A stretch of 64,000 bases of DNA from an uncultured Shewanella sp. GTDB taxonomy: Bacteria; Pseudomonadota; Gammaproteobacteria; Enterobacterales; Shewanellaceae. The stretch's first letter is position 1; each line of letters starts with the position of its first letter. Below are positions 9,093-17,832 of the stretch, one piece after another. A program made the translations under genes and the position numbers. Under the pieces are notes generated by a model that made no database searches, was not told the DNA's origin, and worked only from the letters and a program-made list of their open reading frames with translations. The DNA lies in contig NZ_CANMWS010000022.1 of NCBI RefSeq assembly GCF_947501665.1, positions 42,571-106,570 on the forward strand. Reading direction: 5' to 3'.

Positions 9093-9119
9093 AAAAAAGG
9101 AAAAGCTGGCACTTTTCCT
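9093..9119 (-). terminator. Rho-independent terminator for the 9147-9707 gene
   Basis: On the minus strand AGGAAAAG, loop TGCCAG, CTTTTCCT is followed at once by a run of T. It begins about 27 nt after the stop of the upstream minus-strand gene. Stem and U-tract are both good. Confidence 0.75.
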
Positions 9120-9146
9120 GTCGTGATTTTGAAGATAGCATCAATA

Positions 9147-9707
9147 TTATGTTAACTCGGCAATCCGCTCTTCTTTTTCTGCTTTTGAAATGAGATCCAT
9201 TTCATACTGCTTTTCAACTTTACGAATGTCGATGAAGTTATCGACTCGCTTTTTAGCCTTGAGCAGTTTTTCAGTATGTTCAGCTTTAGAAATAACATCC
9301 ATCTTTAACGCTTTATCCAGCTTTGCTTGCTCTTCGTCAAATTCATTTTGAAAAGCGGCCTTTTCTTGCATGATAAGCTGATCTTTTAGGTTTTTCTCAA
9401 TTTCAATGGCTTCATTTTCAAGTTGGGATTTTTTATCGAGTTTCGGAGCAATTTGCATTAATGTGTCTTGTACACCAAATTCAAAAGCTTGTCCTGTCTT
9501 AGCAACATGGTCAATGTATTTTTTACCAATTGCTTTATAAGCAAACTCTAAATCTCCATCAATAGAGGCTATCTCACCTTTAATGGCAACTAATTTGCTA
9601 TTTTCTTTTGAAGACGTTAATACATTACCGGCCAGCTTTGATGTGGTTGCACTGACGCCATCACCTAAGTTATTGACTTGTGCTTTCATTTTGTTCAAAA
9701 AACTCAT
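9147..9707 (-). CDS. Helical protein with two SHOCT-like repeats, function unknown
   Basis: A 186-residue, highly charged, almost wholly helical protein with no signal peptide or membrane span. Residues about 80-125 form a long coiled coil. The C-terminus holds two related units, one around ALKMDVISKAEHTEKLLKAK and one around YEMDLISKAEKEERIAEL. Each has the pattern of a SHOCT motif (a short helix, hydrophobic-I/L-S/T-x-x-E, then another helix), which usually mediates oligomerisation. Methionine-serine-phenylalanine at the start follows a good AAGGAAATG context. It stands alone with its own terminator, at the place where flgB would be expected. I do not recognise a specific function. Confidence 0.7.
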   Translation of the reverse strand: MSFLNKMKAQVNNLGDGVSATTSKLAGNVLTSSKENSKLVAIKGEIASIDGDLEFAYKAIGKKYIDHVAKTGQAFEFGVQDTLMQIAPKLDKKSQLENEAIEIEKNLKDQLIMQEKAAFQNEFDEEQAKLDKALKMDVISKAEHTEKLLKAKKRVDNFIDIRKVEKQYEMDLISKAEKEERIAELT

Positions 9708-9996
9708 CTTTCATTTCCTTATAGAGATTAAGTACCATGGAGAAAGCCAAAGCTGTGCTTATCATTACTCGATCCATGAGATTTTATGGGTGTTACTGAA
9801 GCCATAAAAAGCGACAGATTTCAGATCATACTGAATAACAAGTTTGAAAAATGAAGTAAATAGGTGAGAAGTCCATAACGAGATGAACTTGAGTCGAACA
9901 CTGAATTCCCTTTCACTTATATTGATTCAATTATGCTATCTGTTGATACCAACACCCTGAATATGGATGCATCTTAATACAATTGTAAATAAACAT
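9708..9996. other. Intergenic region, no gene seen
   Basis: About 290 bp of AT-rich sequence that should hold the promoter of the minus-strand gene ending at 9147. No repeat, hairpin or coding signal stands out. Confidence 0.4.
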
Positions 9997-10236
9997 CTAG
10001 GGTTTTTGTCTGCTTTGTATATGTTGGATGCATTCTTCTTCAATGAGATGAATGAGGGCTTGGGTTTGTTGTGTTGCTATATTGAGTGCTATCCAACCAT
10101 CTGTGCCTAATATGTCGAGATGTTTAATGTGCAGTGCAGGCGAATTGCTGGTAGGGAGAGCAGATTGAACGATATGTCCTGTTAGTCTAAAAATGCCATT
10201 AGGAGTATGTATTCGTGTGATATTAAACCTTGGCAT
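9997..10236 (-). CDS. Small hypothetical protein
   Basis: A 79-residue product beginning MPRFNITRIHTPNGIFRLTG, with strand-rich sequence first and a helix at the end (TQALIHLIEEECIQHIQSR). It has no signal peptide, membrane segment or metal motif. The reading frame is clean and has coding-like composition, but I do not recognise the family. It lies just downstream of the short-chain dehydrogenase on the same strand with a 133-bp gap. Confidence 0.5.
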   Translation of the reverse strand: MPRFNITRIHTPNGIFRLTGHIVQSALPTSNSPALHIKHLDILGTDGWIALNIATQQTQALIHLIEEECIQHIQSRQKP

Positions 10237-10369
10237 GAGAAATCCTTTTGTATCGTTTTTATTGGTGAATTTTAATTGGTTAGTTTGACTGGTATCTATT
10301 AATTGAACCTAGAATGAATGGGTTAGCGATTAGATTGTCTATAGTATCGGTCAGGCTTTGGATAAGCAA

Positions 10370-11131
10370 CTAAACATGCTGTCCGCCATTGATATGGATC
10401 TCTGCTCCATTAACGTAACTTGATGAGCTGGTACACAGAAAATAAATGGTTTTAGCCACTTCTTCAGTCGTGCCGAGCCGTCTCAGTGGAATAGAGCCCA
10501 GCAGTTTCTCCGTACCGGGCGAGAGAATAGAGGTATCTATTTCGCCTGGGGCAATGGCGTTTACGCGAATGCCATGGGGACCAAAATCTGCCGCCATTTC
10601 TCGAGTGAGAGAGGCAAGTGCAGCTTTGGAGCTGGCATAGGCCGCGCCTGCAAAAGGGTGTACTCGACTGCCTGCGATAGAGGTGACGTTAACAATTGCC
10701 CCCTGAGTCAGTTTCAATTCGTCAAAGAGGCCTCGAGCTAAAAGAATAGGGGCAAAGAAATTGACTTGGAACACTTCTTGCCAAAGAGATAAGTCTGTAT
10801 TGAGCGTATTTAAACGTTCACCTTGTGTATTTTTAGGGCTGATCCCAGCATTGTTAATCAGTGCTTCTAGTTGACCATTTTTTTCACTTAGGCGTTTTTT
10901 TATCTCAAGGATAGCTTTGGTAATATTGTCAGGCACACTTAAGTCAACTTGAATATGATCTTCGGGCCCTGATGGCCAAGGGCATTGACTTGAAAAAGCA
11001 TGTCTTGAACAAGTGATCACTCGATAACCTTCAGAGGAAAACTGTTTGACCGTTGCATGGCCTATGCCTCTACTGGCACCTGTTAGTACAACTGTTTTTT
11101 TAGGCGCTTGAAGATCAGAGTTGATGTGCAT
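10370..11131 (-). CDS. Short-chain dehydrogenase/reductase (FabG-like)
   Basis: A 253-residue classical SDR. Visible motifs are the nucleotide-binding TGASRGIG (residues 17-24), an arginine/serine pair after the second strand that favours NADP(H) (TCSRH), NNAG (93-96), the catalytic serine at 151, the YxxxK pair Y165/K169 (YASSKAALASL), and the C-terminal GAEIHINGG typical of 3-oxoacyl-ACP-reductase-like enzymes. The substrate cannot be told from sequence. It is divergent from a second SDR at 11299 with 167 bp between them, suggesting a shared control region. It is not in a fatty-acid operon, so it is unlikely to be the housekeeping FabG. Confidence 0.85.
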   Translation of the reverse strand: MHINSDLQAPKKTVVLTGASRGIGHATVKQFSSEGYRVITCSRHAFSSQCPWPSGPEDHIQVDLSVPDNITKAILEIKKRLSEKNGQLEALINNAGISPKNTQGERLNTLNTDLSLWQEVFQVNFFAPILLARGLFDELKLTQGAIVNVTSIAGSRVHPFAGAAYASSKAALASLTREMAADFGPHGIRVNAIAPGEIDTSILSPGTEKLLGSIPLRRLGTTEEVAKTIYFLCTSSSSYVNGAEIHINGGQHV

Positions 11132-11298
11132 ATTCTGTGTGTCGAGGTGATCATGTGGGTGAATTTGATACTAGTCATAAATGAGAGCGATGTCGATGAT
11201 TTTAATGTTTTCCCTTGTTGATGGCCTATCTCTTTGTCGTGATGGTATGCATAATTTGAAAAAATGAACAGAATAGACCAAAGTTATTGCAAAAATGA

Positions 11299-12141
11299 AT
11301 GTGGATGTTCCATTTTATGTTTATTAATAATCGTTATATTTTGATCACAGGCGCTGCAAGTGGTATAGGTTTAGGGCTCGTGCAGTACTGTTTACAGCAT
11401 GGGGTGAGGCAGCTTATTTTGCTTGATTGCGATGAGGAGGCTATTCATCGTTTAAAGGCAGCTTATGCTGCTAAAAAGAATGTACAGGTGATAACCATCG
11501 ATATTGGTGATGATAATGCGGTTAAGGCATTGTCAAATATGCTGGCTTTATCATTACCATGTATTGATATGGTGATAAACTGTGCCGGCGTATCTGGGCC
11601 TTTCGGCCCTGTATGGGAAGTCCCAAAAGAGCAAGTGGATTGGACCTTGACGGTAAACCTTATTGGTACTGTCAATGTTGCGCGTCATTTTATACCGTTA
11701 CTTCACACATCTAAGCATCCTAATCCCTGCTTTGTGAGTGTGTCTTCCCATTTAGGTTTAGTGACGCAGGGGCATTTATTCAGTTACCAGATCACGAAAC
11801 ATGCCATTGTGGCTTTTACTGAAGCGCTTCAACAAGACTGTCAAGGATTGGAGCCGTCAATTCAGTTCGCTATTTTTTTTCCTTACTTTGTTAAATCTAA
11901 CCTAGCTAATTCAGGTCGGCATTTAATCAACAATCAAAAAAAGATACATGTTAGTTCAGATTCTAGAGATTTTTTTCATGGGATTGAGAAAGAAACCGAG
12001 CTGGGGATAGAAGCTATAGATGCGGCAAAGATATTATGTGATGGATTAGCAGCAAATGCTGTCTATATCTTTACTAATAAGCAGACATTACAAGACTTTA
12101 ATCAAAGAATTGAGCATATTAAGGATAATGCGTATTGTTAA
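11299..12141 (+). CDS. Short-chain dehydrogenase, second and divergent
   Basis: A 280-residue SDR with TGAASGIG (residues 17-24), NCAG (94-97), serines 149/150 and catalytic Y163/K167 in FSYQITKHAIVAF. The acidic residue after strand 2 (LLDCDEE) suggests NAD(H). After the active site the sequence departs from FabG types and resembles SDRs acting on larger hydrophobic substrates (FFPYFVKSNL). The start could be the ATG at 11299 or the one at 11320 (MFINNRYILITG), which sits closer to the fold. Function and substrate are unknown. A strong hairpin and T-run follow about 100 bp downstream. Confidence 0.8.
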   Translation: MWMFHFMFINNRYILITGAASGIGLGLVQYCLQHGVRQLILLDCDEEAIHRLKAAYAAKKNVQVITIDIGDDNAVKALSNMLALSLPCIDMVINCAGVSGPFGPVWEVPKEQVDWTLTVNLIGTVNVARHFIPLLHTSKHPNPCFVSVSSHLGLVTQGHLFSYQITKHAIVAFTEALQQDCQGLEPSIQFAIFFPYFVKSNLANSGRHLINNQKKIHVSSDSRDFFHGIEKETELGIEAIDAAKILCDGLAANAVYIFTNKQTLQDFNQRIEHIKDNAYC

Positions 12142-12244
12142 TATGATTGCTTAATGGTTTGTGAGTCGTCAATGAGTCCATTAACGATAAAGCAAGCTCA
12201 GCCATAGGGAACATGATTAATGAGGTGGTAATGCTCTGTTTGTA

Positions 12245-12291
12245 CTCGCTTACCCTATCAATATCTTGAGGTAAGCGAGCATTAATTTTTT
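12245..12291 (+). terminator. Rho-independent terminator after the SDR gene
   Basis: CTCGCTTACC (12245-12254) pairs perfectly with GGTAAGCGAG (12270-12279) across a 15-nt loop, and a T-run follows at 12285-12291. The gene on the other strand (csiV, stop at 12519) might use it too, but on that strand no T-run follows the stem. Confidence 0.7.
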
Positions 12292-12300
12292 GTCTCCCGT

Positions 12301-12560
12301 TGATAAGGTACTGCATTGCATTGCATTGCATTGGATCATTTTACGGATCTAATAACCCGTCGATAAGGTACTGCATTGGATTATTTTACGGATCCAATAA
12401 CCCGCCGAGAATGAACAGCCTATCTAATTTCCCGCCGATAAGGTACAGCATTGCATTGGATTATTTTACAGATCTAATAACCCGCCGATAAGGTATTGCA
12501 TTGCATCATTTTACAGATCTAATAACCGGTCGATAATGTACTGGGCTGCGTCATTTTACG
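12301..12560. repeat. Degenerate tandem repeat derived from the 3' end of csiV
   Basis: Four units start at 12301, 12361, 12436 and 12486, each opening YGATAAGGTAYWGCATT and closing near GATCTAATAACCCG. Lengths are 60, 45, 50 and 45 bp. A shorter degenerate piece (12406-12435) sits between units 2 and 3. Length varies mainly through the inner 5-bp motif GCATT (four, one, two and about two copies). A fifth, diverged unit beginning at 12531 is the end of csiV itself, whose stop lies at 12519-12521. The array therefore looks like repeated copying of the gene's last codons and stop region. Confidence 0.8.
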
Positions 12561-13463
12561 TATTTGAATGATCATGCCCATTTTCGGGTGATCAAAGTAA
12601 TGGATCTCTCCACTGCGCACGCGGCGATTTTGTTTAAGCGGGATGGCATATAAAAACGGCGTTGACTCAGTTTCAGTCATACTATTATTGAGGTTATAAC
12701 CGCTATCAGTGGTACTTAAATCATCTTTAGTGATCAAGACTTGTTTAGTGCCTTCTTCTCTTAAGTTGAGCGCGGCTTCAATATACAGATAATGATTCAG
12801 ATAGATATTTAAGGTACCGTCGAGCTGCCAAACGGGGCCTTTTTGCGAGCCCGAATAGACGCCTTGCATAAAATCAAAATTAGGAATGTCGTCACTGTTT
12901 TGATTGACGCTAACAGCTTGCCCATCATAATCATAGGCACCTTCAAAATCATGACCGGCATAGAGATGTAACGGCTTGGCTTGATTTCTGGGCTTCATCG
13001 CTTGTTGCCACGTCATGTGTAATAAGCTGGTGGTGCCAGGTTGTCTGGCTATTTTTTTGATGATATCGCTAAACTGGCTCTGACTTTTGGCCAGTAAGAC
13101 GGGGCTGTTACCGGTATAAGCGGTAGCAGGTTGAGAGGCTGCGATTTCAACAGGTAAGTTTTCAGGTGTATTGTTGTTTGAGCTGGTGGTTAATTGGGCA
13201 TTGCATTCATCACTATTGGTGGCCCAATCTTTTGAAGTACAGCTGGTCAGGCCGTTGCGGACGGAGCTGATGTCTGTGCTTGTCACGGGGGCGATTAAAT
13301 CAACAGCATTGTTGAGCTTGGGCGGTGTGACTTGAGTGGGCCACTGCTCAACACTGTTACTATTATGCTGATACACATAAATTTCAACTTCAAACCAACG
13401 TTCATCTTCTGCGTGAACACTCACCGATAATAAGCTAAGTAAAATAAGACTAAGTCGTAGCAC
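12519..13463 (-). CDS. csiV: Peptidoglycan-binding protein CsiV
   Basis: A 314-residue periplasmic protein with a signal peptide (LSLILLSLLSVSVHA, cleaved before EDERWFEVEIYVY). It matches the CsiV family, known in Vibrio cholerae for binding peptidoglycan and aiding cell survival in D-amino-acid medium. Conserved parts seen are the N-terminal WFEVEIYVYQ, a middle region around RPWKR-equivalent LLHMTWQQ, and the C-terminal RVRSGEIHYFDHPKMGMIIQ. It starts 2 bp after the mfd stop, an arrangement also known from relatives, so the two are probably co-transcribed. Its last codons lie in the repeat unit that has been tandemly copied downstream. Confidence 0.85.
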   Translation of the reverse strand: MLRLSLILLSLLSVSVHAEDERWFEVEIYVYQHNSNSVEQWPTQVTPPKLNNAVDLIAPVTSTDISSVRNGLTSCTSKDWATNSDECNAQLTTSSNNNTPENLPVEIAASQPATAYTGNSPVLLAKSQSQFSDIIKKIARQPGTTSLLHMTWQQAMKPRNQAKPLHLYAGHDFEGAYDYDGQAVSVNQNSDDIPNFDFMQGVYSGSQKGPVWQLDGTLNIYLNHYLYIEAALNLREEGTKQVLITKDDLSTTDSGYNLNNSMTETESTPFLYAIPLKQNRRVRSGEIHYFDHPKMGMIIQIRKMTQPSTLSTGY

Positions 13464-13465
13464 GT

Positions 13466-16400
13466 TTATTCTCCAAGACGATGTTGGGATAACTGCTCTA
13501 AGAGCAATTTGAGCAATGCCAGTCTGTCTTGATAAGACTCTGACGGCAGATTGAATTTTAACTTAACTGGGCCATCCATTCGATAAATTTGTGGTTGCTG
13601 TTGTAATAAACCAATAATAAAGCCGGGATCGATACTGTGATTATCACTAAACTCAAGGCTACCGCCTTTGGCATGCATCTCAATTTTCTTGATCCCAAAC
13701 TCAGTGGCTTGGTGTTTATAAAAACTCAGTGCTAACAGGTTTTTGGTGGGTTCGGGTAACAATCCAAAGCGATCGATGAGTTCGACTTGTAATTCATCTA
13801 AGGCTTTTTTACTGGTGCAGTTGGCGATGCGTTTATATAAAGATAAGCGAATATTGACGTCAGCCACATAATCATCGGGTAATAAAGCGGGGATCCTAAG
13901 CTCTATTTCACTTTGATGTTTTAGCATATGTTCCAGAGAGGGTTCTTTGCCTTGTTTTAATGATTTGACCGCGTCTTCTAACATTTCCATGTATAAGCTA
14001 AAGCCTATTTTAGAAATATGACCACTTTGCTCGTCCCCTAATAATTCACCGGCCCCTCGAATTTCTAGATCTTGAGTGGCAAGCATAAAACCTGCCCCTA
14101 AGTCTTCTAATGCACTGATGGCCTCGAGTCGTTTGCGTGCATCTTTGGTTAACCGTTTGGTGTGCGGGGTTAATAAATAGGCGTATGCTTGGTGGTGAGA
14201 GCGTCCAACTCGCCCCCTAAGTTGATGTAATTGGGCTAAACCAAACTTATCGGCCCGTTCCATGACGATGGTATTGGCTGAAGGCACATCAATCCCTGTT
14301 TCAATAATGGTGGTGCACACCAGCACATTAAAGCGTTGGTGGTAAAAATCAGACATGACTTTTTCTAAATCCCGCTCACGCATTTGCCCGTGTGCAGTGA
14401 CCACGCGAGCCTCAGGTAATAAATCTGCAATCTCTGCGGCTCTTTGCTCGATGGTCTCAACACTATTATGTAAAAAATAAACTTGCCCACCCCGTAAAAT
14501 CTCCCTTAATAGGGCTTCACGTATGGTAGCGTCATCATATTCACGAATAAAGGTTTTAACAGCCAGTCTTTTTGCGGGGGGAGTCGCAATAATCGATAAA
14601 TCACGCATGCCCGACATGGCCATGTTTAAGGTACGGGGGATAGGTGTTGCGGTCAGGGTAAGAATATCGACATTGGCGCGAAGGGCTTTGATTTTCTCTT
14701 TTTGCCTGACGCCAAAGCGGTGCTCTTCATCGATGATCAATAACCCTAGATTTTCAAATTTGGCATCAGATTGCAGTAATTTATGAGTACCTATCACCAC
14801 ATCGACTTTGCCAGCCTCAAGATCGAGCATAACGTTTTGTTGTTCTTTAGCGGTTTTAAAACGTGACAGTACTTCTACTTTGATGGGCCAATCGGCAAAT
14901 CGGTCACTGAAGTTTTCAAAATGTTGCTGGGCCAATAAGGTGGTTGGGACTAAAATAGCGACTTGCTTTGAATCATTGATGGCGACAAAGGCTGCCCGCA
15001 TCGCCACTTCTGTTTTGCCAAAGCCAACATCACCGCACACAAGTCTGTCCATGGCGATGGGAGAGCACATATCATTAAGCACTTCTTTAATGGCGGTTTC
15101 TTGATCGACGGTTTCTTCAAAAGGAAAGCTACTGGCAAATTGCGCATATTCTTGCGCTTCCAGTTTACACGCATCACCAGGCCTTGCTTGGCGTCTGGCA
15201 TACACGTCCAGCAGTTCAGCCGCAACATCACGAATTTTCTCAATGGCTTTACGTTTGGCTTTAGTCCAGCTTTCATTACCCAATTTGTTAAGGGTGGCGT
15301 CTTCATCGGGCCCGACGCTGTAACGACTGATCAAATGCAAAGAGGCAACGGGCACATAGAGCTTATCACCGCCAGCATATTCAAGGACTAAATATTCAGC
15401 CACAAGGCCGCCTGTGTCTAAGGTTTCTAATCCTTGATAATGGGCAACACCGTGATCAAGGTGCACGATAGGTTGGCCGACCTTTAATTCAGCGAGGTTT
15501 TTAACTAATGCATCTGAGCTGATCTGTTTTTGTTTTTCGCGGCGCCTGTGCTGAGAAATTCGGTGTCCAAAGAGCTCTGTTTCACAAATTAAGCTAAAGT
15601 CATTGCCTGAAGGTGGGCTGATAATACAGCCTTGAGACAGGGGGGACACCATCAATGCCACGGGGGCAGGGTTGGCCAAATAATCATCGAAATGATCAAA
15701 TAGTACAGGTTTGAGATTAATTTTACTTAAGAGTTCTAAAATGGCTTGGCGTCGCCCTTCTGACTCCGCACTGAATAACAAATGTACTTGAGTCGCCGCG
15801 TAGTCCTGCAATGCCGTTAATGGTTGTTTGAGTTTATGATTAGCAGTCAGTTCAGGTAACGGAGCGGTTTTCGCACTGATATGTGCGCTGGTAATGTCAC
15901 CTGTTTTTATTTGTAATTGAGGCATTTGTTTAAATGCCGCAAAGACTTGTTCGGTGAGTAAGTATAAGTCTTTTGGTGGCAGCAAAGGCCTCAGTGGGTC
16001 AACTCGCCTTTCTTCATAGCGGGTGTGGACTTCTTTTAAGTGATTATTGGCTGCTAAGGTTAAATCGCCAAGTGAGACAAGTTGTGTTTGGCTGGGTAAA
16101 TAATCAAATAAACTGGCGGTGTCATCAAAAAAGAGCGGCAGGTAATTTTCGATGCCCGCAGGCAGGGTGTGTTTACTGACCATTTGGTAGACAGAGCCGG
16201 GCTCTTTGACCAGTACTTCAAATTGACGACGATAACGTTGTCTAAAGCCTTCTATGGCTTTGTTGTCAGTGGGGAACTCTTTGGCAGGCAATAAACGAAT
16301 ACTGGCTATTTCATCGCTTGAGCGCTGGGTTTCTGGGTCAAAATGACGAATAGACTCGACGTCATCATCAAACAGCTCAATACGAAAAGGCTTATTGGAT

Positions 16401-16939
16401 CCCATGGGAAATATGTCAACAATAGCGCCTCTGACAGCAAATTCGCCATGTTCGTACACTTGCTCGACTAAGTGGTATCCCGTATTAACTAACTGTTGCC
16501 TCATCTCACTAAGATGGTAAGTGTCCCCTTTTTTTAAGATCAGGACATTGCCGCTTAAAAAATCTTGTGGGGGCAAACGCACCATTAAGGTGGCCATCGG
16601 CACGATGACTAATCCTTGTTTGGCTTGCAATAGTTGTGACAAGGTGGCGAGACGTTGGGAGACCAAATCCCTATGGGGTGAGAAGGCATCATAGGGTAAG
16701 GTTTCTCTATCGGGAAATAACCAAATAGGAAGGTTTTTTTCTTTTAATAAATAAGCAAGCTCAGCTTCAAGTGCGATTGCGCTGGGGGTGTCATGGGTAA
16801 CGACAAGCGTGAGTCCAGAATATTGCTGAGCAATATTGGCAAGGGTGATGGCTTGTGCAGCGCCCGCTGACGTTCTCAAGGTTTGTATTTGAGACGCAGT
16901 TTTAACGCCGGGTGGAGTTAATATTGAAAATGCATTCAT
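13466..16939 (-). CDS. mfd: Transcription-repair coupling factor Mfd
   Basis: At 1157 residues the protein has the full length of Mfd, which removes RNA polymerase stalled at DNA damage and recruits UvrA. Domains in order: UvrB-like N-terminal part (about 1-350, including LPYDAFSPHRD and YEHGEFAVRG), the RNA-polymerase-interacting CarD-like domain (about 480-550, VHLDHGVAHYQGLE), the helicase motor with Walker A (GDVGFGKTEVAMRA), DEEH box (IIDEEHRFGVRQK), TATPIPRTL and the C-terminal motor part with GRVGR, then the C-terminal UvrA-binding regulatory domain. All key motifs are intact. It is upstream of csiV and near lolC, a standard Shewanella neighbourhood. Confidence 0.97.
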   Translation of the reverse strand: MNAFSILTPPGVKTASQIQTLRTSAGAAQAITLANIAQQYSGLTLVVTHDTPSAIALEAELAYLLKEKNLPIWLFPDRETLPYDAFSPHRDLVSQRLATLSQLLQAKQGLVIVPMATLMVRLPPQDFLSGNVLILKKGDTYHLSEMRQQLVNTGYHLVEQVYEHGEFAVRGAIVDIFPMGSNKPFRIELFDDDVESIRHFDPETQRSSDEIASIRLLPAKEFPTDNKAIEGFRQRYRRQFEVLVKEPGSVYQMVSKHTLPAGIENYLPLFFDDTASLFDYLPSQTQLVSLGDLTLAANNHLKEVHTRYEERRVDPLRPLLPPKDLYLLTEQVFAAFKQMPQLQIKTGDITSAHISAKTAPLPELTANHKLKQPLTALQDYAATQVHLLFSAESEGRRQAILELLSKINLKPVLFDHFDDYLANPAPVALMVSPLSQGCIISPPSGNDFSLICETELFGHRISQHRRREKQKQISSDALVKNLAELKVGQPIVHLDHGVAHYQGLETLDTGGLVAEYLVLEYAGGDKLYVPVASLHLISRYSVGPDEDATLNKLGNESWTKAKRKAIEKIRDVAAELLDVYARRQARPGDACKLEAQEYAQFASSFPFEETVDQETAIKEVLNDMCSPIAMDRLVCGDVGFGKTEVAMRAAFVAINDSKQVAILVPTTLLAQQHFENFSDRFADWPIKVEVLSRFKTAKEQQNVMLDLEAGKVDVVIGTHKLLQSDAKFENLGLLIIDEEHRFGVRQKEKIKALRANVDILTLTATPIPRTLNMAMSGMRDLSIIATPPAKRLAVKTFIREYDDATIREALLREILRGGQVYFLHNSVETIEQRAAEIADLLPEARVVTAHGQMRERDLEKVMSDFYHQRFNVLVCTTIIETGIDVPSANTIVMERADKFGLAQLHQLRGRVGRSHHQAYAYLLTPHTKRLTKDARKRLEAISALEDLGAGFMLATQDLEIRGAGELLGDEQSGHISKIGFSLYMEMLEDAVKSLKQGKEPSLEHMLKHQSEIELRIPALLPDDYVADVNIRLSLYKRIANCTSKKALDELQVELIDRFGLLPEPTKNLLALSFYKHQATEFGIKKIEMHAKGGSLEFSDNHSIDPGFIIGLLQQQPQIYRMDGPVKLKFNLPSESYQDRLALLKLLLEQLSQHRLGE

Positions 16940-17064
16940 GAAGTCGAGATAAACCAGTCAATTGACAACAAATTGGGTGGCCATAGTATACCCAAATGGT
17001 TGGAATATACTATAGCTAACCTGAAGCTTAGCTTGCCTGAGATGGAGAAAGCCGAATATTAGCC

Positions 17065-17739
17065 TTACAGCCCCAATTTACGTAATTTCAGTTGTTTTTG
17101 TTGGATATTTAAACTGGCTTTGACCAATTGTTCAATATCGCTGTCTTGTATCATGTTGAAGCTAAATTCGGTAAGGTATGAGCTTGTGGGGTCATCGCTT
17201 AATGAAGTCTCTTCATTTAAGGCTTCTTTATTTAATGCTTGTTTGCTGAAAGTTTGAGTGTCAATATCGCTTGTTCCGTCGACCAGAGTGGTCTGTTCGA
17301 CTGAGTGGGAGTGAAGGACTTTGGCGAAACACATAATCGAAATCAGCTCTTCTTTTATATAAAGGGTGGCTTTAAATTGTGCTGTTTTAGAGAAAGGTGA
17401 ACGGCTTAATATTTGGAACCCACTGCCGCCAAAACGAATGCCTTCAAAAGCGTCTCCAGAGTGTGGTGCTTGCGCAAGCACATGTTGTAATACCAAGTCT
17501 ATTTTACGTGATTGTAATTTTAAGTAATCAATAATGGTCTTACTTTCATCATCTAAATGACGCAATTGAAGTAAGCAATCGGCTTCGAGTGCTTTGACAT
17601 CACTCAGCAGTTGCATACCTGTGGGCAGCAAATGATGCAACTGAGCTTCCGTTGGAAGGGGGCGCTCTGCGGGCCATGTTTCAAGGAAAACCTCAAAAGC
17701 ATGAGTGACACTAAAATAAGGGGTTGAGTCTGTGAACAA
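17065..17739 (-). CDS. Conserved hypothetical, possibly PilZ-like
   Basis: A 224-residue cytoplasmic protein between mfd and lolC. The N-terminal half is helical (FEVFLETWPAERPLP, then repeated leucine-rich helices). A beta-rich part follows (GIRFGGSGFQILSRSPFSKT and ATLYIKEELISIMCFAKVLH) that resembles the barrel of PilZ-domain proteins, but the RxxxR and D/NxSxxG cyclic-di-GMP signatures are not clearly present. Residues about 150-185 are low-complexity (ALNKEALNEETSL). The C-terminus (IEQLVKASLNIQQKQL) is helical. A PilZ-type fold is plausible; c-di-GMP binding is not supported by residues I can see. Confidence 0.6.
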   Translation of the reverse strand: MFTDSTPYFSVTHAFEVFLETWPAERPLPTEAQLHHLLPTGMQLLSDVKALEADCLLQLRHLDDESKTIIDYLKLQSRKIDLVLQHVLAQAPHSGDAFEGIRFGGSGFQILSRSPFSKTAQFKATLYIKEELISIMCFAKVLHSHSVEQTTLVDGTSDIDTQTFSKQALNKEALNEETSLSDDPTSSYLTEFSFNMIQDSDIEQLVKASLNIQQKQLKLRKLGL

Positions 17740-17832
17740 GGCATTGCCTCTTGTTTTTATATCTATTCCCTCTATTATTGTTCCTATCCCTATGATTTAG
17801 CAAGGCTGTACGATAAAAGTACAACATTGTCC

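Noticed and set aside
10446..10640. Open frame on the plus strand over the first SDR gene
   Set aside because: It is a shadow of the SDR coding sequence, which carries all catalytic motifs on the other strand.
12430..12495. GCCGATAA boxes in the csiV repeat as sigma-28 promoters
   Set aside because: The -10-like box is present, but no TAAA box lies 15 nt upstream in any unit. The boxes are a by-product of the repeat.
12301..12560. CRISPR array
   Set aside because: Units are contiguous and of unequal length with no unique spacers, and no cas gene is present.
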